A stretch of DNA of 64,000 nt from Streptomyces noursei ATCC 11455 (lineage in GTDB: Bacteria; Actinomycetota; Actinomycetes; Streptomycetales; Streptomycetaceae). The notes beneath the pieces were generated by a model that was not told where the DNA came from, searched no databases, and saw only the letters and a program-made list of their open reading frames with translations. The position numbers were made by a program, and so were the translations under genes. Each line of letters begins with the position of its first letter. Positions within the stretch are counted from its first letter, which is position 1. Where the stretch lies: assembly GCF_001704275.1 (NCBI RefSeq), contig NZ_CP011533.1, positions 1,054,001 through 1,118,000 on the forward strand. The letters run 5' to 3'. Below, piece after piece: positions 52,510-60,558 of this stretch.

Positions 52510-53599
52510 TCAGCCGGCTCTCGGGGCGCCGTGCGCCGTCACCTCCACCACCCGGCCGCCAGGCGACACCCTCGCCTCCAGCCGAGCCGGTCCCCTGCCC
52601 CCCGACGCGGGATCCCGATAACTCAGCAGGTGGCCGCCCCACCCATCCCGCAACGGCACGACCGTGACCTCGGCGCCCGCCCGCGCCTCGGGGAACCACT
52701 TCCCGACGAACCGGTCACCGACGCTCCGCGCCCGGCCCGCGGCAAGCACCCCATCGCCGCCATCAGCCGCCCCGTCCCTATCCCCGTCCGGCTCATCCCA
52801 CCTGAACCGTTCGAGCCGCCGCTCCGGCCACCGCACGACGAACGACCCACGCCGACCCAGATCCACCACCAGCCGCCAACGCCCCTCCGCCACCTTCTTG
52901 CGGGTCACCGTCATGCCATTCTCGGGTCGGCCGTACAGGTCCGCTACGGCTCCGTCCAACCATGACTCCTGAGCGAACTCCAGCGCGCGCCGGTCCTGTG
53001 CCTGCGCGTCCCCGTGAAGCGGTTCGACGGCCACCGCGAAGGCCCCGGTCAGCAGCAGTCCCCCGAGCACCGCCGAGCCGGAACCCCACAGGGCGTCCCT
53101 GCGCGTCAGGGGCCGGCGGCGCTGCCGGACCCACAACGCAACGATGCCGAACAGCACCCCGAGACACCCACCCAGCGCGTTCGCCTTGAGGTCGTCGTAG
53201 CTGCACGCCCGCCCCAACTCCGCTACCGCCTGCACCAGTTCGATGCCTCCGGTGAGCAGCCACGACCCCGACAGCACCGCGATCGGGCGCCGGAACAGCA
53301 GCACGGCGAGGAAGCTCACCGGGACGAACAGCGCGACGTTCAGGCGCGACGACTCCGAGCCCAAGAACGCCCACCCCGGCAGGCCCGTGTCGCAGGAAGC
53401 GCCCTGCCCCGTTCCTCCGCCCCCCCGGCAGCAGTGTCACGACGAGTACGCCCGCCAGGGCACCCGCGCACAGCAGCGACAGGACCACGGAACCGCCCTT
53501 CGCCTTCGCGGCCGCCGCGGCGGCTAATCCCAACACCGCGGCGAGAACGAGGAACGCCGGTATGAGGCCCGACAGCGCCCCGATGGATGCTTCGATCAC
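52510..53599 (-). pseudogene. VanZ-like membrane protein with homopolymer frameshift
   Basis: GTG 53599 starts one frame: IEASIGALSGLIPAFLVLAA, AKGGSVVLSLLCAGALAGVL and VVTLLPGG. At a run of seven C (plus strand 53420-53426) the frame must drop one base to continue as DTGLPGWAFLGSESSRLNVA, FVPVSFLAVLLFRRPIAVLS, SWLLTGGIELVQ and KANALGGCLGVLFG, the VanZ core, then a soluble C-terminal domain to 52510. The continuation alone has an apparent start at 53364. The intact protein would have about 362 residues and 4-5 spans. The shift may be a sequencing error. Confidence 0.7.
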
Positions 53600-53615
53600 G
53601 AGATTTCCCTTGGTT

Positions 53616-53702
53616 GGTTGTTGCCTTGTTGCCTTGTTGCCTTGACGGCTTGTTGCCTTGACGGCTTGTTGGCTTGTTGGCTTGTTGGCTTGTTGGCTTG
53701 GT
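53616..53702. repeat. 8-bp minisatellite (ttgttgcc / ttgttggc)
   Basis: About ten degenerate copies of ttgttgcc, ttgacggc and ttgttggc lie directly upstream of the VanZ-like start. The last four copies are identical. Confidence 0.75.
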
Positions 53703-53819
53703 GGGAGCGGGAGTGGGGGCGCGGCGCCCTTGCGGGGCGGGGTGGAGGCGGTCAGGGTGGTCGGCATCGTCCCGTTCGGTGGTCGGCGGTGTCCGGCCCG
53801 GTACAGAGGTGGAGAGCGC

Positions 53820-54137
53820 GTGGCTTCCTTCGTCCTCCCGCACACCCTGCACGGCGGGGATCCGCACAAGGTCATCGGGGTGCACGGTCGGTTCGCCGGC
53901 CGGTCGGCCTTCGGCCCGATCGTGCCGGATCTCGACCGGGACGCGTTCCAGTACGCCCTGGTCGACCTTCGCGGCTACGGTGCGGCGAAGGGCCGACCGG
54001 GGGTCTACGCCACGGCCGAGGGGGCGGTCGATGTGCTGGCGCCGGCCGACCGGCTGGGGTGGGATCGGTTCTCGGTGATCAGCCACTCGATGGGCGGGCG
54101 CACCGGCTCCGCGAGCGGCGGGACGGCGGCCGGGTGA
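53820..54137 (+). pseudogene. alpha/beta hydrolase, C-terminus deleted
   Basis: GTG 53820 has GGAG five bases upstream. The frame encodes the first 100 residues of an alpha/beta hydrolase: GGDPHKVIGVHGRFAGRSAF, FQYALVDLRGYGAAKGRPG and FSVISHSMGG with the nucleophile Ser. It then turns into Gly/Ala sequence and stops after 105 residues. The Asp and His of the triad are gone. Confidence 0.65.
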
Positions 54138-54330
54138 CCGCGGGAATCGGCGGGCCCGGGGAGCCGCACACCCCCGAAGCGGCCCTCCGCCGGACGACCC
54201 GACCACCCCAGCCATCCCGACCACCCCAGCCACCCCTACCGCGCCAGAGATCCCGGAGGACACTGCGATCCCGGAGGACACAGAGCTCCCAGAGGACCTG
54301 GAAGTCCGGGAGATTGGGAAGGTCCTGAAG

Positions 54331-55599
54331 GTGCCAGCGGCCCCACGGTTTCCAGAAGTCCCAGACGTCTTCCACCCGCGCCGGTACGCCAAGGGCCTGC
54401 CGCACGGCGCGTATCGGATGCTGCGCGACCGCCACCCGGTGGCCTGGCAGGACGAGCCGGAGGTGCTCGGCTGGCCGGCCGGCCCCGGCTTCTGGGCGGT
54501 GACCCGGCACCGGGATGTCGTACGGGTGCTGAAGGACGCCCGGACCTTCTCCTCCCAGCTGGGCGCCACCCAGATCCGCGACCCCGATCCCGCCGACCTG
54601 CCGTTCATCCGGCGGATGATGCTCAATCAGGATCCGCCGGAACACGGGCGGTTGCGGCGACTGGTCAGCCGGGCCTTCACCCCGCGGCGGGTGGACCGCT
54701 TCGAGACCGCCGTGCGGGAACGGGCCCGCGCGCTGCTGACCACTGCGGTGCACACCGCGCGGTCCGGCGACGGGGCGTGCGACGTCGTCAGCGCCGTCAC
54801 CGACGACTACGCGCTGCTCAACCTCGCCGATCTGCTGGGCGTCCCGCCCGGTGAACGCGGGCTGATGCTGGACTGGACCCGGCGGGTCATCGGCTACCAA
54901 GACCCGGACGAGGCCGGCCCGGCGGCGACCGGGGCGGACGGCCGGCCCGCCGACCCCCGTTCCCCGGCGATGCTCCAGGACATGTTCGCGTTCGCCCGCG
55001 AGCTGGCCGTGCACAAGCGGCGGCACCCCGGCGACGACGTGATGACGGTGCTCGCCACCGACCCCGAACTGGCCGTGCCCGAACTGGAGATGTTCTTCTT
55101 CCTGCTGACCATCGCGGGCAACGACACCGTCCGCAGCGCCGCGCCCGGCGGGCTGCTGGCGCTGGCCCGGCACCCGGACGGCTATGCCGCGCTGCGCGGC
55201 GGCGCGGTCGCGATGGGCCCGGCGGTGGAGGAGTTGCTGCGCTGGCATCCGCCGGTACTGAGCTTCCGCCGGACCGCCGCGACGGACACCGAGTTGGCCG
55301 GCCGGCGGATCCGCGCCGGCGACAAGGTCGTGGTCTTCCACGGCTCGGCCAACTACGACGAGCGGGTCTTCACCGACCCCGGCCGACTGGACCTGGCGCG
55401 CTCGCCCAATCCCCATGTCTCCTTCGGCGACGGTCCGCACGTCTGCCTGGGCGCGCATCTGGCCCGGTTGCAACTACGGGTGCTCTACGAGGAGACCTGC
55501 GCGCTGCTGCCCGCCGTGGCGGTGGCCGGACCGCCACAGCGGCTGGTGTCGAACTTCATCCACGGGCTGAAGTCGCTGCCCCTGCGCCTGGCGACCTGA
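54331..55599 (+). CDS. cytochrome P450
   Basis: A protein of 422 residues. The I-helix motif is AGNDTVRS, the ExxR pair is in EELLRWHPPV, and the heme loop is FGDGPHVCLGAHLA with Cys372. NQDPPEHGRLRRLVSRAFTP is the typical B'-C region. GTG 54331 is the first start in frame; a Pro/Thr/Glu-rich in-frame stretch (TPAIPTTPATPTAPEIPEDT) extends upstream without any start codon. No ferredoxin gene is adjacent. It resembles the CYP125/124-like group of actinobacterial P450s, which act on lipids and steroids, but this is a weak call. Confidence 0.9.
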   Translation: MPAAPRFPEVPDVFHPRRYAKGLPHGAYRMLRDRHPVAWQDEPEVLGWPAGPGFWAVTRHRDVVRVLKDARTFSSQLGATQIRDPDPADLPFIRRMMLNQDPPEHGRLRRLVSRAFTPRRVDRFETAVRERARALLTTAVHTARSGDGACDVVSAVTDDYALLNLADLLGVPPGERGLMLDWTRRVIGYQDPDEAGPAATGADGRPADPRSPAMLQDMFAFARELAVHKRRHPGDDVMTVLATDPELAVPELEMFFFLLTIAGNDTVRSAAPGGLLALARHPDGYAALRGGAVAMGPAVEELLRWHPPVLSFRRTAATDTELAGRRIRAGDKVVVFHGSANYDERVFTDPGRLDLARSPNPHVSFGDGPHVCLGAHLARLQLRVLYEETCALLPAVAVAGPPQRLVSNFIHGLKSLPLRLAT

Positions 55600-55638
55600 G
55601 GCGGAGGCGGCAGGCCGGCGGGGCAGCGCTTCGACGGG

Positions 55639-56547
55639 TCAGTGCGGGGCGGCCGATGTGACGTGCCGTCCGGGGGTGTGGGCCGTCGTCCAGTCCACGA
55701 TCTGTACGGCCGCCCCGGCGGCCTCCTGGCCACGGCAGCCGGCGTGGTGACGGCGGGCGATGGCGTCCAGGTCGAGGTGGCGGCCGAAGGCGGGGAGGGC
55801 GGCCAGCCGGCGGGCGTAGGACCACAGACGTCGGTGTCCGGCGATGCGCTGCACGGCCGCGGCGTCGAGGTGCCAGCGGTGGACGGTGTCGAGTTGGACC
55901 AGGTTCACCCACAACTGGACGTCTGCGGCGGTGAGTTCGTCGCCCAGCAGGTAGGGGCGGTCGGTAAGCCGTCGCTCCAGCGAGGCGAGCGTGCCGAGCA
56001 GGGTGCCCAGGGCGGTCTCGTAGCCGGGGTGGTCGCTGCCGAGGCCACCGGCGTGTTGGGCAGCCTGGTTGAGGTCCTGCTCGCAGTTGCGCGCCAGGGC
56101 GTCGATGGCGTCGCGCGCGTGGTCCGGGTACAGGGCCGGTCCGCGGGTGCCGAACCGCTCCGCGAGGTCGCGGAGGATGTCCGGGGCGTGGGTGCTGACG
56201 ATGCGTCCGGTCCAGTCGTCGCTGAGCACCGGGGCGGTGGCCGGTCCGCGGTACTGGTGCGCGCTGGCCTCGTAGAGGGGGCGCAGCGCGGCGTAGCCGC
56301 ACTCGGGGGCGTCGGGGACGGCGGGCAGCGGCGTCACCGGGAGGGTGTCGCCGAGGTCGAGCAGGCTGTGGGTGATGGCGATGCCCAGACAGTGCGGACA
56401 GGAGGGTGAGAGGTAGAGGCGGTAGCGGTGGGGGACGGGGTAGTGACCGCTGCGCATGTCGGAGCCGATGCGGCCCCGGAAGGCCGGCGCGGTGGCGGTG
56501 GCGGATGTCTCGGCGGCGGTTGCGGCGGACGTGGAGGTGGAGGTCAT
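55639..56547 (-). CDS. glutathione-transferase-like (ECM4/YqjG) protein
   Basis: A protein of 302 residues. The catalytic Cys50 is in RYRLYLSPSCPHCLGI, a CPxC variant of the ECM4/YqjG CPW motif. The thioredoxin-like domain is followed by an all-helical GST C-terminal domain (DRPYLLGDELTAADVQLWVN, LAALPAFGRHLDLDAI). YqjG-type enzymes reduce glutathionyl-hydroquinones; in actinomycetes the thiol is probably mycothiol (inference). ATG 56547 has AGGGA seven bases upstream. A small Cys-containing leader peptide lies 168 bp upstream. Confidence 0.87.
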   Translation of the reverse strand: MTSTSTSAATAAETSATATAPAFRGRIGSDMRSGHYPVPHRYRLYLSPSCPHCLGIAITHSLLDLGDTLPVTPLPAVPDAPECGYAALRPLYEASAHQYRGPATAPVLSDDWTGRIVSTHAPDILRDLAERFGTRGPALYPDHARDAIDALARNCEQDLNQAAQHAGGLGSDHPGYETALGTLLGTLASLERRLTDRPYLLGDELTAADVQLWVNLVQLDTVHRWHLDAAAVQRIAGHRRLWSYARRLAALPAFGRHLDLDAIARRHHAGCRGQEAAGAAVQIVDWTTAHTPGRHVTSAAPH

Positions 56548-56714
56548 ACGAGTCCCTGGGTGCGAGGTCCGGTGCGTGGGCGTACGGGCGGGCACATGGC
56601 GGCGGGCGCGTACGGGCGTGGACGGACGTCCGCACGGTGGCGCCGGGCACGGGCCGGGGCCCGCGAGGGTGGCGCGGCGTCGGGAAACCGGGGCGTGGGC
56701 GCCCCGTGGGAGAA

Positions 56715-56825
56715 CTATGCGGCGCTGCAGACGCGCAGCAGATCGATGTGCCGGCGGGAGGTGAGGAGGGGAAGCGGCCGGCCCGCGCGTACCGCGCGGT
56801 CGCCGTCCTGCTGTGCGTGCCCCAT
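56715..56825 (-). CDS. 36-aa leader peptide upstream of the GST-like gene
   Basis: ATG 56825 has GGTGGG six bases upstream. The peptide ends TSRRHIDLLRVCSAA then TAG. The motif (S/T)RRH(V/I)DL(L/Q)RV followed by a Cys-containing end is known to me from the actinobacterial putative leader peptides in front of sulfur-assimilation genes, thought to act by cysteine-dependent attenuation. Too short to be picked up by ordinary gene finders. Confidence 0.7.
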   Translation of the reverse strand: MGHAQQDGDRAVRAGRPLPLLTSRRHIDLLRVCSAA

Positions 56826-57047
56826 GGATTCCCACCTGTTCGCTAGGGTTCCCGCCTTCGAGTGTCGAGGCGGTACCGGCCGGCGTCAAGGGTGGTGCGC
56901 CGGCGCGGTCCCGGTGGTTGACCGCGCGACGCGCGCCCCGCACGACGAACCCCCGCGCGCTCGGCGCTTCCCGCCCGCCCCGTAGGACGGGCCGATCCGG
57001 GCCGAAGCCCGACGCGCCCGCTTCTCCCCCTCGGGGATAATGCCGGC
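56826..57047. promoter_or_regulatory. divergent promoter region, leader peptide / Rrf2
   Basis: The gap between the leader-peptide start and the Rrf2 start. It should hold both promoters. I cannot pick out a clear operator. Confidence 0.35.
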
Positions 57048-57506
57048 ATGCGGATTTCAGCCAGAGCGGATTACGCGGTGCGCGCCGCGCTGCAACTCGC
57101 GCACGCCCGGGACGGGCGCCCGCTCAAGGCGGAGGCCATCGCCGATGCGCAGGACATCCCGCACAAGTTCCTGGAGGGCATCCTCAACGACATGCGGCGG
57201 GGCGGGCTGGTCCTCAGCCAGCGCGGCGGGAACGGCGGTTACCGACTCGCCAAGGCGCCGCAGGAGATCAGCGTCGCCGATGTGATCCGGGTCGTGGACG
57301 GGCCGCTGGTGTCCGTACGGGGCGTGCGGCCGCCGGAGTTGTCGTACACCGGGCCCGCCGAGTCCCTGCTGCCGCTGTGGGTGGCGCTGCGGGCCAACGT
57401 CCGCCAGATCCTCGACGGCGTCTCGCTGGCCGATGTGGCGTCGGCCGAACTCCCCAGCCGGGTCTCCGCACTGACCGAGGACCCGGCTTCATGGACGAAC
57501 CCGTGA
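57048..57506 (+). CDS. Rrf2-family transcriptional regulator
   Basis: A protein of 152 residues starting MRISARADYAVRAALQLAHA, with the HTH in AEAIADAQDIPHKFLEGILN and the wing in RGGNGGYRLAKAPQEI. The three Cys of iron-sulfur Rrf2 proteins (IscR, NsrR) are absent, so it belongs with CymR-type cysteine-metabolism regulators (inference). It lies between a GST-like gene with a sulfur-type leader peptide and an SfnB-like oxidoreductase, which supports a role in sulfur control. Confidence 0.9.
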   Translation: MRISARADYAVRAALQLAHARDGRPLKAEAIADAQDIPHKFLEGILNDMRRGGLVLSQRGGNGGYRLAKAPQEISVADVIRVVDGPLVSVRGVRPPELSYTGPAESLLPLWVALRANVRQILDGVSLADVASAELPSRVSALTEDPASWTNP

Positions 57507-57620
57507 AGCGCACGCGCATCGGAAAACGGTGACGCGCACGCGTATCACAGACCCGTGACGCGCAGGCGCATGGGAACCCGGTGACGTGTACGCGTATCGC
57601 AGACCGGTGACGCGAAACCG
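57503..57620. repeat. 26-bp tandem repeat, about 4.5 copies
   Basis: gtgacgcgcacgcgtatc-type units start at 57503, 57529, 57555, 57581 and 57607, exactly 26 bp apart. It begins over the stop codon of the Rrf2 gene. Confidence 0.8.
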
Positions 57621-57725
57621 CGGCCGGGCCTCGTGTACGCGTCCGGAATGCGACCCTGATCCGTCCACCCCTCGAACACACCTTGCTCGGAGCGAAGTTC
57701 AGGTCGCATCATGCAGTCGTTCTAA

Positions 57726-57747
57726 TTCCCTACTAATCCAGTGGGAA
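57726..57747. promoter_or_regulatory. promoter/operator candidate of the SfnB-like gene
   Basis: ttccc and gggaa flank an AT-rich 12-bp core (tactaatccagt) 80 bp before the gene start. It could be the Rrf2 binding site. Confidence 0.4.
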
Positions 57748-57827
57748 AACTGGGAAAGCCTGACCGGTGCGGCCCCGCAGTCCGGTGCGCAGCCCGGTTC
57801 CAGCCGAGGAGGACGGTGAACGGCGCC

Positions 57828-59108
57828 ATGCCGAAGAGGTCCGCAACACGCCCCGCCGCCCCGCAGGCCATCGCCCCGGCGGAAGACGAGATCTGGCCGC
57901 GCGTCACCCGTGAACTCGCCGACGACCTCGCCGTCGACGCGCTGGTCCGCGACCGGGCCGGCAAACCGCCCTTCGACGAGTTGTCGCGGCTGCGCGAGGC
58001 CGGGCTGCCGGCCCTGCTGACCCCGCCCGGCCCGCTCCGCGGCGGCAGCGACTGGCGCACCGCCTGCGGAGTCGTCCGCGAGATCGCGGCGGCCGACAGC
58101 TCCATCGGCGAACTCCTCGCCCGCCACTACGCCCTCTCCTGGAGCACCCGCTTCTTCGGCACCCCGGACCAGGCCGACGCGCTCGAACGCCGGGTGGCGG
58201 AAGAGCAGTGGCTGCTGGCCGGCGACGCCGGCAACCCGGCGAGCGACGCCGAACCGCCCGCCCCGGGCACCGTCCCCGACCTCACCCTCACCCCGGACGG
58301 TCGAGGTCATCTGCTGCACGGGCGGCGGTCGTTCGCGGCCGGGGTCACCGTCGCCGACCGCCTGATCGTCGGCGCCGCCTGTGCCGAGACCGGCGACTGG
58401 CTGATCGCGCTGGTCGACCCGGCCCATCCCGGCGTCACCACCGACCCGGCGCACGACCGTCTGGGCCAGCGCCTCACCGGTGCCGGCAGCGTCGCCTTCG
58501 ACGCCGTACCGGTGCCGCCCGAGCAGATCCTCGGCACCGTCTCCCACGACGAGCAGCACGTCACCCCGTACGCCACGCTGGCACCGCTGACGCTGCGGCT
58601 GGCCCTCGTCCACATCGCGCTGGGCATCGCCGAAGGGGCGCTCGCCGAGGCCCGCGACCTCACCCGCGCCGCCCCGCGCACCTGGCAGGCCGAGGACCCC
58701 GTCCCGGCCCCGTATGCCGAGCGGCCCGGCGGCGACCCCTACCTCCTGCTCGCGTACGGCGAACTGGTCGCCGCCGCGCACACCGCCGCGGCCGTGGTGG
58801 AGCCGGCCACCGAGGCACTAGCCAGGGGCCTGTTGATGGGCGAGGAGTTGGGCGTCAACGAGCGCGCCGACATCGCGGTGCTGGTCGCCGCGGCCGAGGC
58901 GGTCACCGGCCAGTCCGCGCTGCAGATCACCACCCGCATCCTGGAGCTGACCGCCACCGCCGACGCCGCCGGCGGCGACCCGGGCTTCGACCGGTTCTGG
59001 CGCAACGCCCGCGTACTGACCGCCCAGCGCTCGTCCGCGCACAGCCTCCGGGCCATCGGCGACCACTACCTCAACGGAGCACATCCGCCGCTGACCCTGC
59101 GGATCTGA
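57828..59108 (+). CDS. acyl-CoA dehydrogenase / SfnB-like flavin oxidoreductase
   Basis: A protein of 426 residues in the acyl-CoA dehydrogenase fold: helical start (PFDELSRLREAGLPALLTPP), IAAADSSIGELLARHYALSW, beta domain (GRRSFAAGVTVADRLIVGAA), then the C-terminal bundle with SALQITTRILELTATADAAG and FWRNARVLTAQRSSAHSLRA. It resembles the FMN-dependent DszC/SfnB group used in organosulfur breakdown more than fatty-acid dehydrogenases. ATG 57828; a GTG at 57816 lies closer to GAGGAGG and is a real alternative. The Rrf2 gene and GST-like gene nearby support a sulfur role. Confidence 0.82.
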   Translation: MPKRSATRPAAPQAIAPAEDEIWPRVTRELADDLAVDALVRDRAGKPPFDELSRLREAGLPALLTPPGPLRGGSDWRTACGVVREIAAADSSIGELLARHYALSWSTRFFGTPDQADALERRVAEEQWLLAGDAGNPASDAEPPAPGTVPDLTLTPDGRGHLLHGRRSFAAGVTVADRLIVGAACAETGDWLIALVDPAHPGVTTDPAHDRLGQRLTGAGSVAFDAVPVPPEQILGTVSHDEQHVTPYATLAPLTLRLALVHIALGIAEGALAEARDLTRAAPRTWQAEDPVPAPYAERPGGDPYLLLAYGELVAAAHTAAAVVEPATEALARGLLMGEELGVNERADIAVLVAAAEAVTGQSALQITTRILELTATADAAGGDPGFDRFWRNARVLTAQRSSAHSLRAIGDHYLNGAHPPLTLRI

Positions 59109-59140
59109 GGGTCAGCGGCGGATTCCGGGCGGCGGAGGGC

Positions 59141-60415
59141 TCAGACGGCGGCCAGCATGCTCCGGCCGAGCCAGTCCGCGGAGTCCCGCACGCCGGGCAG
59201 CGCGAAGAAGTACCCGCCGCCGGTCGGCGAGATGTAGTCCACCAACGGCTCGTCGATCAACCGCTCCTGGGTGACCTCGAACTGGCGGAGGACGTCCTGC
59301 TGGTAGCAGCAGAAGGCCAGCCCCATGTCGAGGTTGCCGACGTTGTCGACGCCCCGGTCGTAGTTGTAGCCGCGGCGCAGGATGCGGGAGTCGTCGGTCT
59401 TGGCGGTCCGCGGGTTGGCGAGCCGGATGTGGGAGTCCAGCGGGATCGCGGTGCCGTGCGGGTCCTTGTGGTACGCGGGCACGTCGAACTCGCCCGCGCC
59501 GTCCAGCGGGGCACCGGTGTCCTTGCGGCGGCCGAACATCTTCTCCTGCTCCGCCAGCGAGACCCGGTCCCAGAACTCCACCAGCATCCGGATGATCCGG
59601 ATGACCTGGTAGCTGCCGCCGGTGGCCCAGGCGGGCTCACCGTGGCCGTCGCCGACCCACACCAGACGGTCCATCTCGCGCCCCGACTCCACGTCGGGGT
59701 TGGCTATCCCGTCCTTGAAGCCGAGCAGGTTGCGCTGGGTGCCGCTGGGCCGGGGCGCGTTCTGGAAGCCGTCGATCCGCCACTTGATCTGCATCCCGCC
59801 GCGGGTGTGCCGGGCGATGTCGCGCAGCGCGTGCAGCACGGTGTCCTGGCGCTCCGCGCAGATCTGCAGCGACAGGTCGCCATGGCACTCGGCGGCCTGG
59901 AGGTTGTCGTTGGGGAAGGTCCGCATCGGGCCGAGCTTGCGCGGCTTGGCCTTCGCCAGGCCGAAGCGGTCGTCGAAGAGCGAGGCGCCCACGCCCACCG
60001 TGACGGTCAGCGCGTCGGCGGGGACCACCGGCCCGAGGATGCCGTTGTCGGACGGCGGGGCGCCGACACCGAGGTCCTGCGGGGCGCCGCCGGCGGTCAG
60101 GAAGCGGGCCCGCTCGGTGATGGTCCGCAGCAGCTCGGTGAGTTCCTTGCGGTTCTCCGCGATGACGTTCAGGGAGACGAAGGCGGCAGCGGCGGGCTGC
60201 GGGGTGAGGATGCCCGCCTGGTGGACGCCGTGGAACGGCACCTTCCCGGCGTCGGCGGTGTCGGCGGCCCGTGCCGTACCGGCGTTGCTCTGGCTCAGCG
60301 CGAAGCCGCCGCCGGCCAGCACCGCACCGGCCGCGCCGGCACCCAGCGCGGTCTTCACGAACGAGCGCCGGTCGGCGGGACAGCGGCCCTGCGGACCGGG
60401 CGTTTCGGCGGACAT
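59141..60415 (-). CDS. efeB: Dyp-type heme peroxidase EfeB
   Basis: A protein of 424 residues with a Tat signal ([20 protein letters not shown]). The Dyp hallmark GxxDG is in [13 protein letters not shown]. The proximal heme His should lie in the C-terminal half ([20 protein letters not shown]). It lies 143 bp downstream of the EfeU-EfeO fusion on the same strand, completing the EfeUOB iron-uptake set. EfeB oxidises ferrous iron or acts on heme outside the membrane. Confidence 0.94.
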   Translation of the reverse strand: MSAETPGPQGRCPADRRSFVKTALGAGAAGAVLAGGGFALSQSNAGTARAADTADAGKVPFHGVHQAGILTPQPAAAAFVSLNVIAENRKELTELLRTITERARFLTAGGAPQDLGVGAPPSDNGILGPVVPADALTVTVGVGASLFDDRFGLAKAKPRKLGPMRTFPNDNLQAAECHGDLSLQICAERQDTVLHALRDIARHTRGGMQIKWRIDGFQNAPRPSGTQRNLLGFKDGIANPDVESGREMDRLVWVGDGHGEPAWATGGSYQVIRIIRMLVEFWDRVSLAEQEKMFGRRKDTGAPLDGAGEFDVPAYHKDPHGTAIPLDSHIRLANPRTAKTDDSRILRRGYNYDRGVDNVGNLDMGLAFCCYQQDVLRQFEVTQERLIDEPLVDYISPTGGGYFFALPGVRDSADWLGRSMLAAV

Positions 60416-60558
60416 CTCGTGGTTCCCTTCGGAGCGTGCGTGGGGTGGTGCGGTGTGACTCGGGGTGGGGCGGGTGGGGCGGTGGCCGTTCGGGCGGGGC
60501 GCCCGGTGGGTCCGGCGGGGTGCGCTCGGACGCACCGGGCGTCCCGGCCGCGGGCGGG

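Noticed and set aside
57503..57620. possible CRISPR array
   Set aside because: The 26-bp units are head-to-tail with no unique spacers, and no cas gene is near.
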